Shown piece by piece: positions 20,897 to 30,483 of a stretch of DNA of 64,000 nt; the stretch's first letter is position 1, and each line of letters starts with the position of its first letter. The position numbers and the translations under genes were made by a program. Source of the DNA: Microglena sp. YARC (Eukaryota > Chlorophyta > Chlorophyceae > Chlamydomonadales > Chlamydomonadaceae); the NCBI GenBank assembly GCA_022414725.1, contig CM039465.1:24227466-24291465 (forward strand), in the 5' to 3' direction. The notes under the pieces were generated by a model. The model was not told where the DNA came from. It made no database searches and was given only the letters and a program-made list of their open reading frames with translations.

Positions 20897-21220
20897 TATC
20901 AGCATGTATAGCGGTGCTCTCACGCGTGTTATGACTTGGTGACTACTTATGTACTCCCTTAGAACTATCGGCTCTCCTGAGCCAGCTTCCCGTGGGACTG
21001 AGTCATCTTGAGATGACTCAGTGGCAGCTTCCTGTCACCTACGTCTCCGGTCTGATCTGTACCCTGTTAGGTTCCTGTCTACCGCCTCCTTTCACCACAG
21101 GTGCCCCTTTATGGGTCTCCTGTGTCTGTAACGTTATCCTTGTCTCCGTGTATAGATTGGTGCGTCTGTTCCGCTGCTTTAATCTACTGTCCACTCTACC
21201 GGAGTGATTTCAAGCTGATA
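20897..21220 (+). repeat. 3' LTR of Copia-1
   Basis: 324 bp, same ends as the 5' LTR. The only difference I could find is G for T in cgcgt(g/t)ttatg. The preceding sequence (cataggtggag) is a candidate polypurine tract and is duplicated 40-50 bp upstream. Confidence 0.93.
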
Positions 21221-21438
21221 ACATTACATTACATTACATTACATTACATTACATTACATTACATTACATTACATTACATTACATTACATTACATTACATT
21301 ACATTACATTACATTACATTACATTACATTACATTACATTACATTACATTACATTACATTACATTACATTACATTACATTACATTACATTACATTACATT
21401 ACATTACATTACATTACATTACATTACATTACATTACA
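21221..21438. repeat. (CATTA)n array, right half
   Basis: About 43 CATTA units directly following the Copia 3' LTR and ending at the LINE 3' UTR (acatgttaaagtctacttg). With the left half it makes a pentamer tail of more than 400 bp, far longer than the four units on the related LINE at 33292-33314. Confidence 0.95.
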
Positions 21439-21690
21439 TGTTAAAGTCTACTTGACACCGCGAGGGTGTATGAGACTCTGTGCTTTAAACAAAAAGAAAA
21501 AGCACCCACAAAGCAAAAACCCCATTACATCAGGGGTGTGTCGAGGACAAACAAACCAAGCTCCCAACCACCATTTTGGTGGCGTAGGTATTAAACCCCC
21601 TAGAGCCGGACCCAGATCTCAACCACTTACAGTGGCGGAGGTAAGAAGCTAACAAATGAGAAGTCACAAGAAGAAAAGAAAAAAAAGGGT
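21439..21690 (-). mobile_element. 5'-truncated LINE-2: 3' UTR fragment plus (TAATG)n tail
   Basis: The minus strand from 21690 (ccttttttttcttttcttct) to 21439 (aagtagactttaacatgt) matches the 3' UTR of the plus-strand LINE at 33050-33300 almost base for base. Only about 250 bp of UTR survive, followed by the pentamer tail. It lies inside the RNase H codons of LINE-H, whose frame ends at about 21691 and resumes at 14091. Hence it is a truncated insertion in the older LINE. Confidence 0.8.
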
Positions 21691-22320
21691 GCAAAGAGTA
21701 GTGTGTGAGCCACGCAGGATGCGTTGAATGAGGTGTTTTTGAATTGATTGTAGTAGTTCGGTATGAATAGAACGGGTTGTTGTGGTAGGGTCATGAATTA
21801 TTTTTTTAATAAGTTGAAGAGAGCAGAGGCTGTCTGTATGGAGTGTAAGATATTTGTCATAGTCAATGTTGAGAAGGGCTTGGTGGATGGCTACCAGTTC
21901 TGCCCTGTTGTTAGTTTTAGTGGCCCCTATTCCCCCAGGGTTGATGGTGTAGCTTTGTTCTGCAGCCGGGACATATACTGCAGCACCTATTTTGCTAGGG
22001 TGCCCTGGTTTACCTTTTATTAGGCTACCATCTGTGTAGACCTGGAGGCCTGAGGAGGGGGTAGCTAGGTGAAGACAAGGGTGAGTAGTGCTAAGAAGAG
22101 AGGGAGGAGGGTGTTGGTGGAGTGGAGTTTGCCGGGGATTTTTGGCAAGAGATTTGAGTTTCCGGGGGTAGGTAATGACAATGTCAGAGGAGGTAAGAGT
22201 GGGAGGTGGTGTGATAGTAGAGGGCTCCCAGGATGAGGAGAGGCTTTGCATGTAGTATGTCCATTGGTCAATAAAATCTTGGAGTTTAGGAAAATAGGTA
22301 TCTTGACTGTGGGGGTTGCA
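21691..22320 (-). mobile_element. Host LINE (LINE-H), middle fragment: RNase H domain
   Basis: Minus-strand ORF with an RNase H fold: YTDGSLIKG (first catalytic Asp), a strand and turn region, RAELVAIHQAL (catalytic Glu) and HTDSLCSLQLI (third Asp). It ends at about 21691 (RILRGSHTTL), where the truncated LINE-2 is inserted. The missing last RNase H block is the VRSPTGILGND piece at 14091. Upstream the frame joins KLHLILI (25735 side) to CNPHSQDTYFPKL (22320 side) if the hAT element is removed. RNase H degrades the RNA of RNA-DNA hybrids during target-primed reverse transcription. Confidence 0.85.
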
Positions 22321-22871
22321 TATAAGGACAGGGTAGGACAATGGCCTTCCTGAGATTGGCTGGCCATACCGGAACTCTCTTTGTACCCTTCCGGCCCACT
22401 ATTTATGCCATTTTTTAAAACCGTACTTTTTGTTTCTTTTTTCAAAAAACCTCCGGTTTTGACAGCACTTCGGTTTTTTACCTTTCGGTTTTTTTACCCA
22501 CTTCCAGGTCACAGTTTGGGGGTATTTTTACAAAAAAACGAAGTTGAGAGTTCTAATATATATAAGGCATGAAGATCACTAAAATCAGCAACTTGGAGGC
22601 TTGGGTTGGGTGCAAACCCTGTGACTATCCATTTAAAGCCAAAATGTAAAATGTGCCTAACAACAGCCCCAATTCATACATAGCTAAGCTACTTCATCAC
22701 CTTAATTTAACTTAACTGGCAGGCCACATTGCAGTAAACTTTCATAAAGCAGAGCTGAAAAACCTGGTCATGTACATGTCACCAGCCTGGGAATAGATCT
22801 GGCATTCACAACAGAAGTTTATTTGTTTGGACAAAATAATTCCTAGACAGATACTATTTGGAATAAGCTGC

Positions 22872-23028
22872 AGCATCTACAGTCCCTCAAGGAAAGGGTC
22901 CACTTCGTTGTCATTTATCAGGGGAGGCATGCCGGAAATGCCTTCGTCGTCATCGAAGACGGGGTCCCTATCAGACTCATCACTCTCACTGCTGAGCTCA
23001 CTCAGCTCATCATCATCATCCTCATCTA
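22872..23028 (-). CDS. Putative terminal exon of an unknown acidic protein inside hAT-2
   Basis: From a possible acceptor (ctggtgtag) the minus strand is open with a strongly acidic composition (DEDDDELSELSSESDESDRD). Motifs PVFDDDEGISGMPPL and NEVDPFLEGL follow, before a TAG stop. The composition resembles acidic C-terminal tails of nuclear proteins; I do not recognise a family. About 300 bp of AT-rich sequence downstream would be the 3' UTR. The upstream sequence is the 120-bp tandem array, so earlier exons are not identified. It could be the last exon of a transposase or of a captured host gene. A chance ORF is also possible. Confidence 0.4.
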
Positions 23029-23037
23029 CACCAGCAG

Positions 23038-23640
23038 GGGGTCAAGTGGCTAGCAATGCAGATGGGCGGCCACTGTTACACATGTGGATGCAAAGTTGTA
23101 GAACCAAACCTGGAGTTCGTAAGGCAGTAGGGGACTGTGAATTTCAACTAGCAGCAGGGGGTCAAGTGGCTGGCAATGCAGATGGGCTGCCACTGTTACA
23201 CATGTGGATGCAAAGTTGTAGAACCAAACCTGGAGTTCGTAAGGCAGTAGGGGACTTTGAATTTCAACTAGCAGCAGGGGGTCAAGTGGCTAGCAATGCA
23301 GATGGGCTGCCACTGTTACACATGTGGATGCAAAGTTGTAGAACCAGATCTGGAGTTCATAAGGTAGTAGGGGACTGTGCATTTCAAGTAGCAGCAGGAG
23401 GTCAAGTGGCTGGCAATGCAGATGGGCTGCCACTGTTTCACATGTGGATGCAAAGTTGTAGAACCAGATCTGGAGTTCGTAAGGCAGTAGGGGACTGTGA
23501 ATTTCAACTAGCAGCAGGAGTCAAGTGGCTGGCAATGCAGATGGGCTGCCACTGTTACACAGGCGGATGCAAAGTTGTAGAACCAGATCTGGAGTTCATA
23601 AGGCAGCAGGGGACTGTGAGCCGAGGAGCCGAACGTCTGA
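23038..23640. repeat. 120-bp tandem array, five copies
   Basis: Five consecutive units of about 120 bp (starting near 23038, 23158, 23278, 23398 and 23518), each containing ggtcaagtggctggcaatgc and gaaccagatctggagttcgt, with a few per cent divergence. The unit length is divisible by three, so a plus-strand ORF (22827-23648) runs through it, but the repeated peptide has no recognisable domain. The array ends exactly at the putative acidic exon, and its last bases (ccctgctg on the minus strand) resemble that exon's acceptor region. Confidence 0.85.
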
Positions 23641-24064
23641 TGCGATGAGGTCTCGCTTCAACAAATGCGACGAGCCAGTCAAAGACTCAAGGATCAAGGC
23701 CGAGGAGAGGCTGCTGCAAGAGGCTGCAGCGGGGTAACGACACCACCGAGTAGCTTCAACAAACGCGAGGTTCCAGAGAAGCTCGAGTGCGCAATGGAGT
23801 GTGCAGGCTATTAAATGCTCACGGTTTCGGTTCAAATTTTCTGTGGCGAGTAGAGCCCTAACAGGGCAAGTTTAAAAGGGAGGGAAGAGCTTTCATCTTC
23901 CTTTTCCATAAGGGCAGGTGTTGGGAAGGTCAAGGAAGACGAAGTTTCAAATTCTGTCCAGAAACTCACCATGACCACCACTCACCATGAAAGCTACCAG
24001 ACTGTCCAGAAACTCACCATGACCACCACTCACCACTCACCATGAAAGCTACACAGCTACTCAG

Positions 24065-25530
24065 TGTCAGCATGAATTGCGGTGCTCTCACGCGTTTTAT
24101 GACTTGGTGACTACTTATGTACTTCCTTAGAACTATCGGCCCAGACAGTGTTTCTGTCTGTACTGTGTCAGCTTCCCGTAGACTGTGTCATCCTTCATGA
24201 CACGGTGACAGCTTCCTGTTGACTGCGTCATCGGTCTCTCACTGACACACTCTGTATAGCCGGTGCCTGGCTTAAGTTTCCTGACTTAGGGTCTAGTCAG
24301 GTTACAGGCATCCGCCTCTCCCACCGCTGGTGTTCTTTGGCGTCCGCCTGTCCTTGTAACGCTATTCTTGTCTCCGTGTATAGATTGGCGCGTCTGTCTC
24401 CGCTGCATACATCTCTCTCCACTCTTCGAAGTGCTTTCTAGCTGATAGGTTACGGGCTTATTACTTCTACCACTGCTTTACAATGCAACTTCCGCGTGGG
24501 CCTCCTGCCGGCTTCGAGAAACTTACCCCACAGAATGGTATTTCCTGGTCGCGCGGTATGGAGAGCGTCATTATCAGTAATGGATGCGACCGAATTCTTC
24601 CTCTAAAGATTCGTGTTCCCACTGATTGGCTAGATGATTGCGCGCCAGCGGCCTCTGCTGCCGGAGATGAGTCTCCTTCCGCCATCATGGAAGCCACCCC
24701 CCCTCCAATACCTCCATTTCTCCGTCTCCTTCTCCTTTTGTCCAACGTCTCCGACCTGAGGTTGAGGATATTCTGATGCGCCTATGCTGTGTTTCCACAC
24801 AGATTATCCAGTATGCAAGGTCGCCTCCACCCGCTGATGCCCGCTTTACCTACGACACTGTAGACCTTGCTCTCCATAGCCATGAAGATGGCTATGCTTA
24901 CGGCAAGTCTGACGACTCAGAGGAAGATTACTCTGATGATTGTATGGAAGATCTACAGAGTGCCAGAAGTGGCGACTTCGGTGGAGTCACTCCCTCTTCT
25001 GCTACTAGGGTTTTCCACACCTCCACTGTCTCTCCGGTGTATGAGCCTCAATTGGCACCTTCTCCTGCGGTCTTCAAGCCTCCGTCTGCCGCTCTGCTTG
25101 CGCCGCTTCCACCGGACCTACCTGAGGTGGTCAAGCCGTCTTTGCTGCGGAGTTCGTCTCTTGGTCCTTTGGGTCCTCTACTCAACCTTGCAGAGCAGGC
25201 TCGCAACCCTGCAGAGCGGGCTCTTGGTGCTTACCATACTCGGGCTCGCGAGGCTGCTGCCACGAGTGTCCACAGATCTGCTGCTGGCACCTCGCAGGAG
25301 CCCCCTCCACTCCACCGGTGGATCTGCCACCTGCGCCTGGCCCTCCGCCGTCTATGAATCCTACGCTGTCCGGCATATCCTGGGAACATCTGCTTGATGG
25401 CACACCACCTGTGCGGCTGGCTGTGCGGGACTGCCGGCTTATTCGCCAAGCCCAGTATGCTGGAAATTCTCTTGATCGCACTTTGTACGGTAGGCTGGAT
25501 GAGGCAGCCACTCGGGCTAATCTAGATAGC
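24065..25530 (+). mobile_element. Copia-2 5' fragment: LTR and partial gag
   Basis: An LTR of 383 bp (24065-24447, start degraded to tgtcagc, end gctgata) is followed by gag from ATG 24483 (MQLPRGPPAGFEKL). That gag is homologous to Copia-1 but diverged, with frame changes near 24760 and 25320. It stops abruptly near 25530 (ATRAN), where the hAT-2 right subterminal region begins. Protease, integrase, RT and 3' LTR are absent. The fragment lies wholly inside hAT-2, so it either inserted and was then deleted or was captured. Confidence 0.8.
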
Positions 25531-25734
25531 AAAGCTGAGTCGGATACCGGAAACCCTGGTCGAATTTCGGTCGGTCTGACCGGAACTCGCCCTTAGAATT
25601 GGTCGGTGCATACCGGAACGGACTCCCGAGAAAGTTCCGGGCAAACCGACATTGGGAATTTTGGGCTCCGGTATACCGACCATCAAATACCCAATACCGG
25701 AATACCGATCGGTTTGTTCTACCCTGTATAAGGA

Positions 25735-26240
25735 TGAGGTGCAGTTTTTGGGTGGAGGGTGGGGTGTGAGATTTGCTGCCAAGCCAGATTTCAGAGGTAG
25801 TATAAAATTCAGACTGTGGTCTAGAGTCAATATAGTGAATCCAAGAGTGGTGGAGGAGAGTTTTGTAAGGGGCGGCAAGGTCGTCAGGGAGGAGCATCAG
25901 GGTGCAGGTAGGGCTGAGAGTATTTTCAGCATGGTCAGCATTGGCTAGGGCCCACCTTAGAGCTTGGTGTGCTTGTGTAGTGGAGTTAGGAATGTCCACC
26001 AGTGAGCCCCCAGTCCAGATGGTAAGAAGGGGGTCTTGGTTAGAGCCAAAGAGCTGATCAGCAGGGCTGGTAGAAGAGAAGCTGGCGAGGCTTTGGTCGT
26101 AGCCAAGAGGGTTAGAAGTACGATGGTGAGTAATGCCCAGAGCAGCTGCTGCTTGGTAGAGGAAAGGAGAAAGAGTGTTGGTGGCGGCAGGAGCAGCTCT
26201 GTATCTGGTGAAGAGGGCAGCTAAGTCAGTGTGATATGTC
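25735..26240 (-). mobile_element. Host LINE (LINE-H), upstream fragment: domain before RNase H
   Basis: The minus strand is open from about 26225 (TDLAALFTRYRAAPAATNTL) to LHLILI at 25735, where hAT-2 interrupts it. It includes QALRWALANADHAENTLSPT, then LMLLPDDLAAPYKTLLHHSW and FYTTSEIWLG. This segment lies between RT and RNase H in the original element. I do not recognise its fold. The fragment ends near 26240; the RT and endonuclease of LINE-H are not in the window, so the element is 5' truncated or rearranged. Confidence 0.7.
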
Positions 26241-26640
26241 CCTCCTTGGGTCAGTTGCGTCGGTATTTAGTACTTCTTTGAGGGTCGTTTGAAACAAAGA
26301 AAATCCTGTTTGAATTGTTCGTTTGATTCATTCTTAGATTCAATCGGAGATAACCTTGATTCAATCGATCTTTGTTTCCTGTTTGAATCAGTCGGCCATC
26401 AAACCTACCGATTGAGATCCGTTTGAAACAAGGTTGGTTGTTTCAAACATGACTCAAACCATGTTTAAATAGATCTGTTTTTTCGTAAAGCAATGCAAGC
26501 ACTGAAGACTGAGGGCGCATATTTGGACAGCAGGACTCTTCGATCTTTGTTACAGAAATTGAAAGCACCATAATGAATGAATCCTTAGATAGTTAAACAT
26601 GATAGTAATTAGTGATTGAAGAGCTAGATATATATGCTAC
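26241..26640. other. Unassigned sequence with gtttgaaacaa motifs
   Basis: 26275-26465 contains several copies, in both orientations, of gtttgaaacaa and gattcaatcg, suggesting a small foldback element, but I cannot define ends. 26470-26640 shows nothing recognisable. Confidence 0.35.
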
Positions 26641-27860
26641 TAAGGAAGTGCAGTTGGCCACGAAGTAGTTCCTCAGGTGCGAATTGACGAAACTCCAGCA
26701 TGCTGTGCTTCTTGTTCATCAACGACATCGTCTTCAGCCTCAAGGTCATAAGCATCCAGGCGTTCTGACGCGAGACCAGTCGCAAGAGTGAGACCTGCAG
26801 ACAAATGTTCGTTGGTGAGCGTTAGTTGAGATACATTGGCAGCAATGCGCATTCTTCCGACTTTCAAATAGCAGCCCTGGTTCAAACCAAATTCGCTATC
26901 TGAATGCGCACCTGTTTTGCACCTCGAGCATTGGAACTCTTGCGGCTCCATGATGAGCTGGACGATAGGTCAACTTGCTGCAGCTGCCTTAATGCCTGCG
27001 GAACAACTCGAAAAAGCGAGTCAGTCAAAGTTGAGACAAATTCTGGTCAAGTAAGGCACCACTTGACGAGACGCAAAACGCAGTACCTTAACCGCACGCG
27101 CGGGGGCGGAGAAGCAGGTCGCTACAGTCTTGGGTTGAAGCACAACAATTCCCAAAGCAAAGTACCGCTGAAGCAAAGTGCTCGCGCGTGTAGGTATTGA
27201 CGGATCTCAGAAGTAATTCGGGAATGGCTGAAGCTATGAAAGCAAGCTCAGTCCAAGTTAATTCAAGGAAAGCAGGCAGCATGTCGCTATCTGACTGCGC
27301 ACCTGTTTCACACCTCGAGCATTGGAACTCTTGCGGCTCCATGATAGGTCATTTTGCTGCAGCTGCCTTAATGCCTGCGACACAACTCTGGTCAAGTAAG
27401 GCACCACTTGACGAAACGAAAAATGCAGTACCTTAACCGCACGCGCCGGCGTGGGCGGAGAAGAAGGTCGCTACAGTCTTGAGTTGAAGCACAACCATTC
27501 CCAAAGCAAAGTGCCGCGGAAGCAAAGTGCTCGCGCATGTAGGTATTGACGGATCTAGGAAGCAATTCGGGAATGGCTGAAGCTATGAATAGATCAGTCC
27601 AAGTTAATTCAAGGAAAGCAGGCAGCATGGTGCGCTATTCTGCAGGAATATCGCTGAGTCGAGAACCAATTGACGCGCAGTGAACAGTGAAAGCTTGCAC
27701 AGCCGCTAAGTTGAAGCGCTAACCCATTGCGCTGACCAGTTTGAACTGTACAGCATGCAGTACCGCCGTAACCGCACGCGCATGGGCGGAGAAGCAGGTC
27801 GCCATATTTGAATCGGATTCTCGGGGCCTGCGCCTGCGGTGCATGCGGGATCTGCGTCGC
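26640..27860. repeat. Tandem duplication, unit ~395 bp (two full copies plus a partial)
   Basis: The block cgagcattggaactcttgcg, ctccatgat recurs near 26925 and 27315, about 392 bp apart. The block aaccgcacgcg, gcggagaagcaggtcgc recurs near 27090, 27437 and 27770. Copies differ by small indels. The ORFs differ between copies and carry no domain; this looks non-coding. Confidence 0.75.
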
Positions 27861-27889
27861 AGGACCTAGACAACCCTGATGGGGGTCAT

Positions 27890-28602
27890 GCTAATCAAAC
27901 CTGATGAACAATGGGGGATAATGATCCCGAAACTTCTCATGTACCCAAATATGATTATTCCGATTCTGGAAAACAAAAGATCATAACCAGATTCAAAGGG
28001 ACGAGGAAGTTCTGAGCTTAGAGAACTGGTTACACATCCGCGCCTTTCGAACAGCGACCAGTTGGGACCCTGCACACCAGTAGGCTATCCTCCACTATGA
28101 TAATGGTTTCTAAACTTCTCATGTACCTATATATGATTATTTAGATTCAGGAAAACAAAAGATCATAACCAGATTCGAAGGGACGAGGAAGTTCTGAGCT
28201 TAGAGAACTGGTTACAGATCCGTGCCTTTCGAACGGCGACCAGTTGGGACCCTGCACGCCAGTAGGCTATCCTACACCTAGATAATGGTTTCTAAACTTC
28301 TTAGGTACCTATATATGATTATATCGATTCAGGAAAACAAAATATCATAACCAGAATCGAAGGGACGGGGAAGTTCTGAGCTTAGAGAACTAGTTACAGA
28401 TCCGCGCCTTTCGAACAGCTACCAGTTGGGACCCTGCACGCCAGTAGGCTATCCTACACTACGATAATGGTTTCTAAACTTCTTAGGTACCTATATCTGA
28501 TAAATTAGATTCAGGTAAACAAAATGTCATAACCAGATTCGAAGGGACGGGGAAGTTCTGAGCTTAGAGAACTGGTTACAGATCCGCGCCTTTCGAACAG
28601 CG
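27890..28602. repeat. ~182-bp satellite, forward units
   Basis: About four head-to-tail units; the anchor gtaggctatcct lies near 28079, 28262 and 28444, a spacing of 182 bp. Each unit holds gggacgaggaagttctgagc and ccagttgggaccctgca. The first unit (27890-28075) is more diverged. The short ORFs are repeat translations. Confidence 0.9.
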
Positions 28603-29295
28603 CAGATCGGTAAACTACTGATTTAAACTCAGAACTTCCTCGTTCCTTCGAATCTGCTTCTGATCTTTGGTTTTCCTGAATCGGACTGATCACATATAGG
28701 CACCTGACAAGTTCAGGGACCATTTTCCTACTGTAGGATAGTTTATGGGGTTCAGGATCTCAACTGGTTACGGTTTAAAAGAGCGCAGATCGGTAACTAC
28801 TGATGTAAACTCAGAACTTCCTCGTTCCTTCGAATCTGCTTCTGATCTTTGGTTTTCCTGAATCGGACTGATCACATATAGGCACCTGACAAGTTCAGGG
28901 ACCATTTTTCCTACTGTAGGATAGTCTATGGGGGTCAGGATCTCAACTGGTTACGGTTTAAACAGCGCAGATCGGTAACTACTGATTTAAACTCAGAACT
29001 TCCTCGTTCCTTCGAATCTGCTTCTGATCTTTGGTTTTCCTGAATCGGACTGATCACATATAGGTACCTGAGAAGTTCAGGGACCATTTTCCTACTGTAG
29101 GATAGTCTATGGGGTTCAGGATCTCAACTGGTTACGGTTTAAACAGCGCAGATCGGTAACTACTGATTTGAACTCAGAACTTCCTCGTTCCTTCGAATCT
29201 GCTTCTGATCTTTGGTTTTCCTGAATCGGACTGATCCCATATGGGTACCTGACAAGTTCAGGGACCATTTCCCTACTGTAGGATAGTCTATGGGG
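28603..29295. repeat. ~182-bp satellite, inverted units
   Basis: The same satellite in reverse orientation: ctcagaacttcctcgttcct is the inverse of the forward-unit core. The anchor tactgtaggatagt falls near 28729, 28912, 29095 and 29275 (spacing 181-183 bp). The orientation switches at about 28602 within the motif cgaacagcgcagatcgg. The inverted units are more like each other than like the forward ones. Confidence 0.9.
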
Positions 29296-29822
29296 GTATG
29301 TTATAAACATGTTTTATTACATTGATGACCTCTTTGACATATATTCCAAAGCATCCCTTATTCATATCTAAGTCTATGTAACTTAAAGGAAGTACGGTAT
29401 GCAAAGATTTGAATAGTTATTCATTAAATAATGCAGTTGTATTCACTGCTGAAATTGGCCGAAATACCTACGGTTAATAAGCAATATAGACCCTTGTGCT
29501 AACCGTATATTCCCTTTCCTACCCTTGCTGGCCCTTCACCGTTGGTTCCTGTCTTCCCTGTTCCAATAAATCCGGGACGCGAACTGTTGTAGTGCTAGCT
29601 GGACTGTTGTTCCAAGCAACCGTGTACCGTACTCCTGTCCGGCTCTCAGCTGTCCCCGCGCCCAGTAGAAGATCCCTGGCAACGGAGCCCACGCACGCCA
29701 AACCCCTGAACCCACAAACTGAACCGGCCAAGTGCAATTCGAGCCACCAGATTGTAAACTCGCATTCTGAACGCTACGCTACGATCCTCCTCTTCCTCTT
29801 TTTTTCTTCACTTCGACTGGAG
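29296..29822. other. Region upstream of the H3-like exons
   Basis: 29296-29500 is AT-rich and unremarkable. 29520-29760 carries a plus-strand ORF containing APSRRSLATEPTHAKP, loosely like a basic/Pro-rich histone tail, but nothing ties it to the exons downstream. A strong pyrimidine tract (cctcctcttcctcttttttt) at 29785-29810 precedes a possible acceptor at 29821-29822. No start codon for the H3-like protein is identified. Confidence 0.35.
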
Positions 29823-30114
29823 ACAACTACTAACGAGGCAACGATCACAAGGCATACATGCATCGGTGAGCAGCCCTGGTCGCCAACTGCATCTTGGCCT
29901 TGTGATCGTTGCCTCGTTAGTGCAAGCTGCTCCTCGTAATTACACGAGGCTAGTTCGACAAATTGTACAAGATTTCGGAAATTACAGAATCCAAGCAGGG
30001 GCAAATTTGGCCCTTCAGGAAGCGACAGAGGCCTACTTGGTGGGCCTCTTCGAGAACACTAATCTGGCGGCTATACATGCCAAGCGGGTAACCATTATGC
30101 CCAAGGATATGCAG
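29823..30114 (+). CDS. Histone H3 fold protein, first recognisable exon (start uncertain)
   Basis: The frame reads [20 protein letters not shown], then [20 protein letters not shown], then [16 protein letters not shown]. This is the histone H3 alpha-N, alpha-1, loop-1, alpha-2 and loop-2 region (family: LVREIAQDF..., [31 protein letters not shown]). The alpha-N/alpha-1 junction is one residue shorter than in canonical H3 and diverged, as in variant or centromeric H3; loop 1 is canonical length. The exon ends ATGCAG|GTGCGC, phase 0. Its start is either 29823, after a pyrimidine tract, or 29921, after gcctcgttag. No in-frame ATG and no canonical ARTKQ tail is visible, so a 5' exon is missing or the copy is a pseudogene. 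Confidence 0.8.
29829..29921. repeat. Perfect 25-bp inverted repeat at the H3-like exon
   Basis: 29829-29853 (actaacgaggcaacgatcac then aaggc) is the exact inverse of 29897-29921, with a 43-bp loop that contains a donor-like cggtgagc. The transcript would form a stable hairpin over the uncertain 5' end of the exon. Confidence 0.9.
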
Positions 30115-30483
30115 GTGCGCTATCTACAGGGGTTGGGGGTGGGGTGGGGGGTGGGTGGGCGGGGTGGGGGGTAAGAGTTGGATCCACACAAAATATGCTG
30201 CAGCTTCTGGGCAGATCCCTAGGTGGGCAGTTGGCCTTTGGTAAAAATATGCTGCAGCTGCTGGGACCCGTACACGACAAAACACAACAGTACACTACAC
30301 TACACTACACAACAGTACACAACACTATACAACACTACACAACACTACACAACACTACACAACACTATAGAACAAGGGGGTTGGGAGGGGGGTGGGGGGG
30401 GTGGGGTGGGGGGGGGTGGGGGGGACTGAGCTACTTGAAACACTCACTCATTCACTAACTTTGATGTCTGTTTCCACTTGCAG
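30115..30483. repeat. Intron between H3-like exons, with G-rich and ACACT repeats
   Basis: The intron starts GTGCGC and ends ttccacttgcag. It contains a ggtgggggt block (30130-30170), a duplicated aaatatgctgcagctKctgg motif (30191 and 30246), (ACACTAC)n-like repeats (30290-30365) and a G run (30376-30425). Confidence 0.75.

Larger units (their letters stand above)
14300..21220 (+). mobile_element. Copia-type LTR retrotransposon (Copia-1), 6.9 kb
   Basis: Two 324-bp LTRs (14300-14623 and 20897-21220) begin TATCAGC and end GCTGATA rather than TG...CA. They differ at one position that I could find (cgcgttttatg versus cgcgtgttatg). Between them, in Copia order, are gag, protease, integrase, reverse transcriptase and RNase H, all on the plus strand. 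Both flanks are CATTA repeat, so the 5-bp TSD (acatt) fits but is not diagnostic. Insertion into the pentamer tail of a LINE is therefore recent. Several frameshifts interrupt the coding region. A primer binding site is not obvious after the 5' LTR. Confidence 0.93.
22329..25726. mobile_element. hAT-type element (hAT-2), 3.4 kb, perfect 8-bp TSD
   Basis: Ends CAGGGTAGGACAATGG and, inverted, CAGGGTAGAACAAACC form a ~13-bp terminal inverted repeat with one mismatch. The flanks tataagga at 22321-22328 and 25727-25734 are identical. Removing the element restores the LINE-H reading frame across the site (LHLILI then CNPHSQ). Both subterminal regions are rich in accgg/ccggaa motifs, common in hAT ends. 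Inside are a possible minus-strand terminal exon, a 120-bp tandem array and a 5' fragment of a Copia element. No recognisable hAT transposase core is seen, so it is likely non-autonomous or gutted. Confidence 0.88.

Noticed and set aside
22827..23648. 273-codon plus-strand ORF as a repeat-containing protein gene
   Set aside because: Most of it is the 120-bp tandem array, whose length is a multiple of three. There is no recognisable domain, and the opposite strand has the better exon-like segment.
27890..29295. CRISPR array
   Set aside because: Unit length is ~182 bp with no short direct repeat/unique spacer pattern, and the genome is eukaryotic; it is a satellite.
29496..29939. 147-codon ORF upstream of the H3-like exon as an independent gene
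   Set aside because: No domain, low-complexity composition, and it overlaps the intron/exon border of the H3-like gene in another frame; only a vague histone-tail resemblance.
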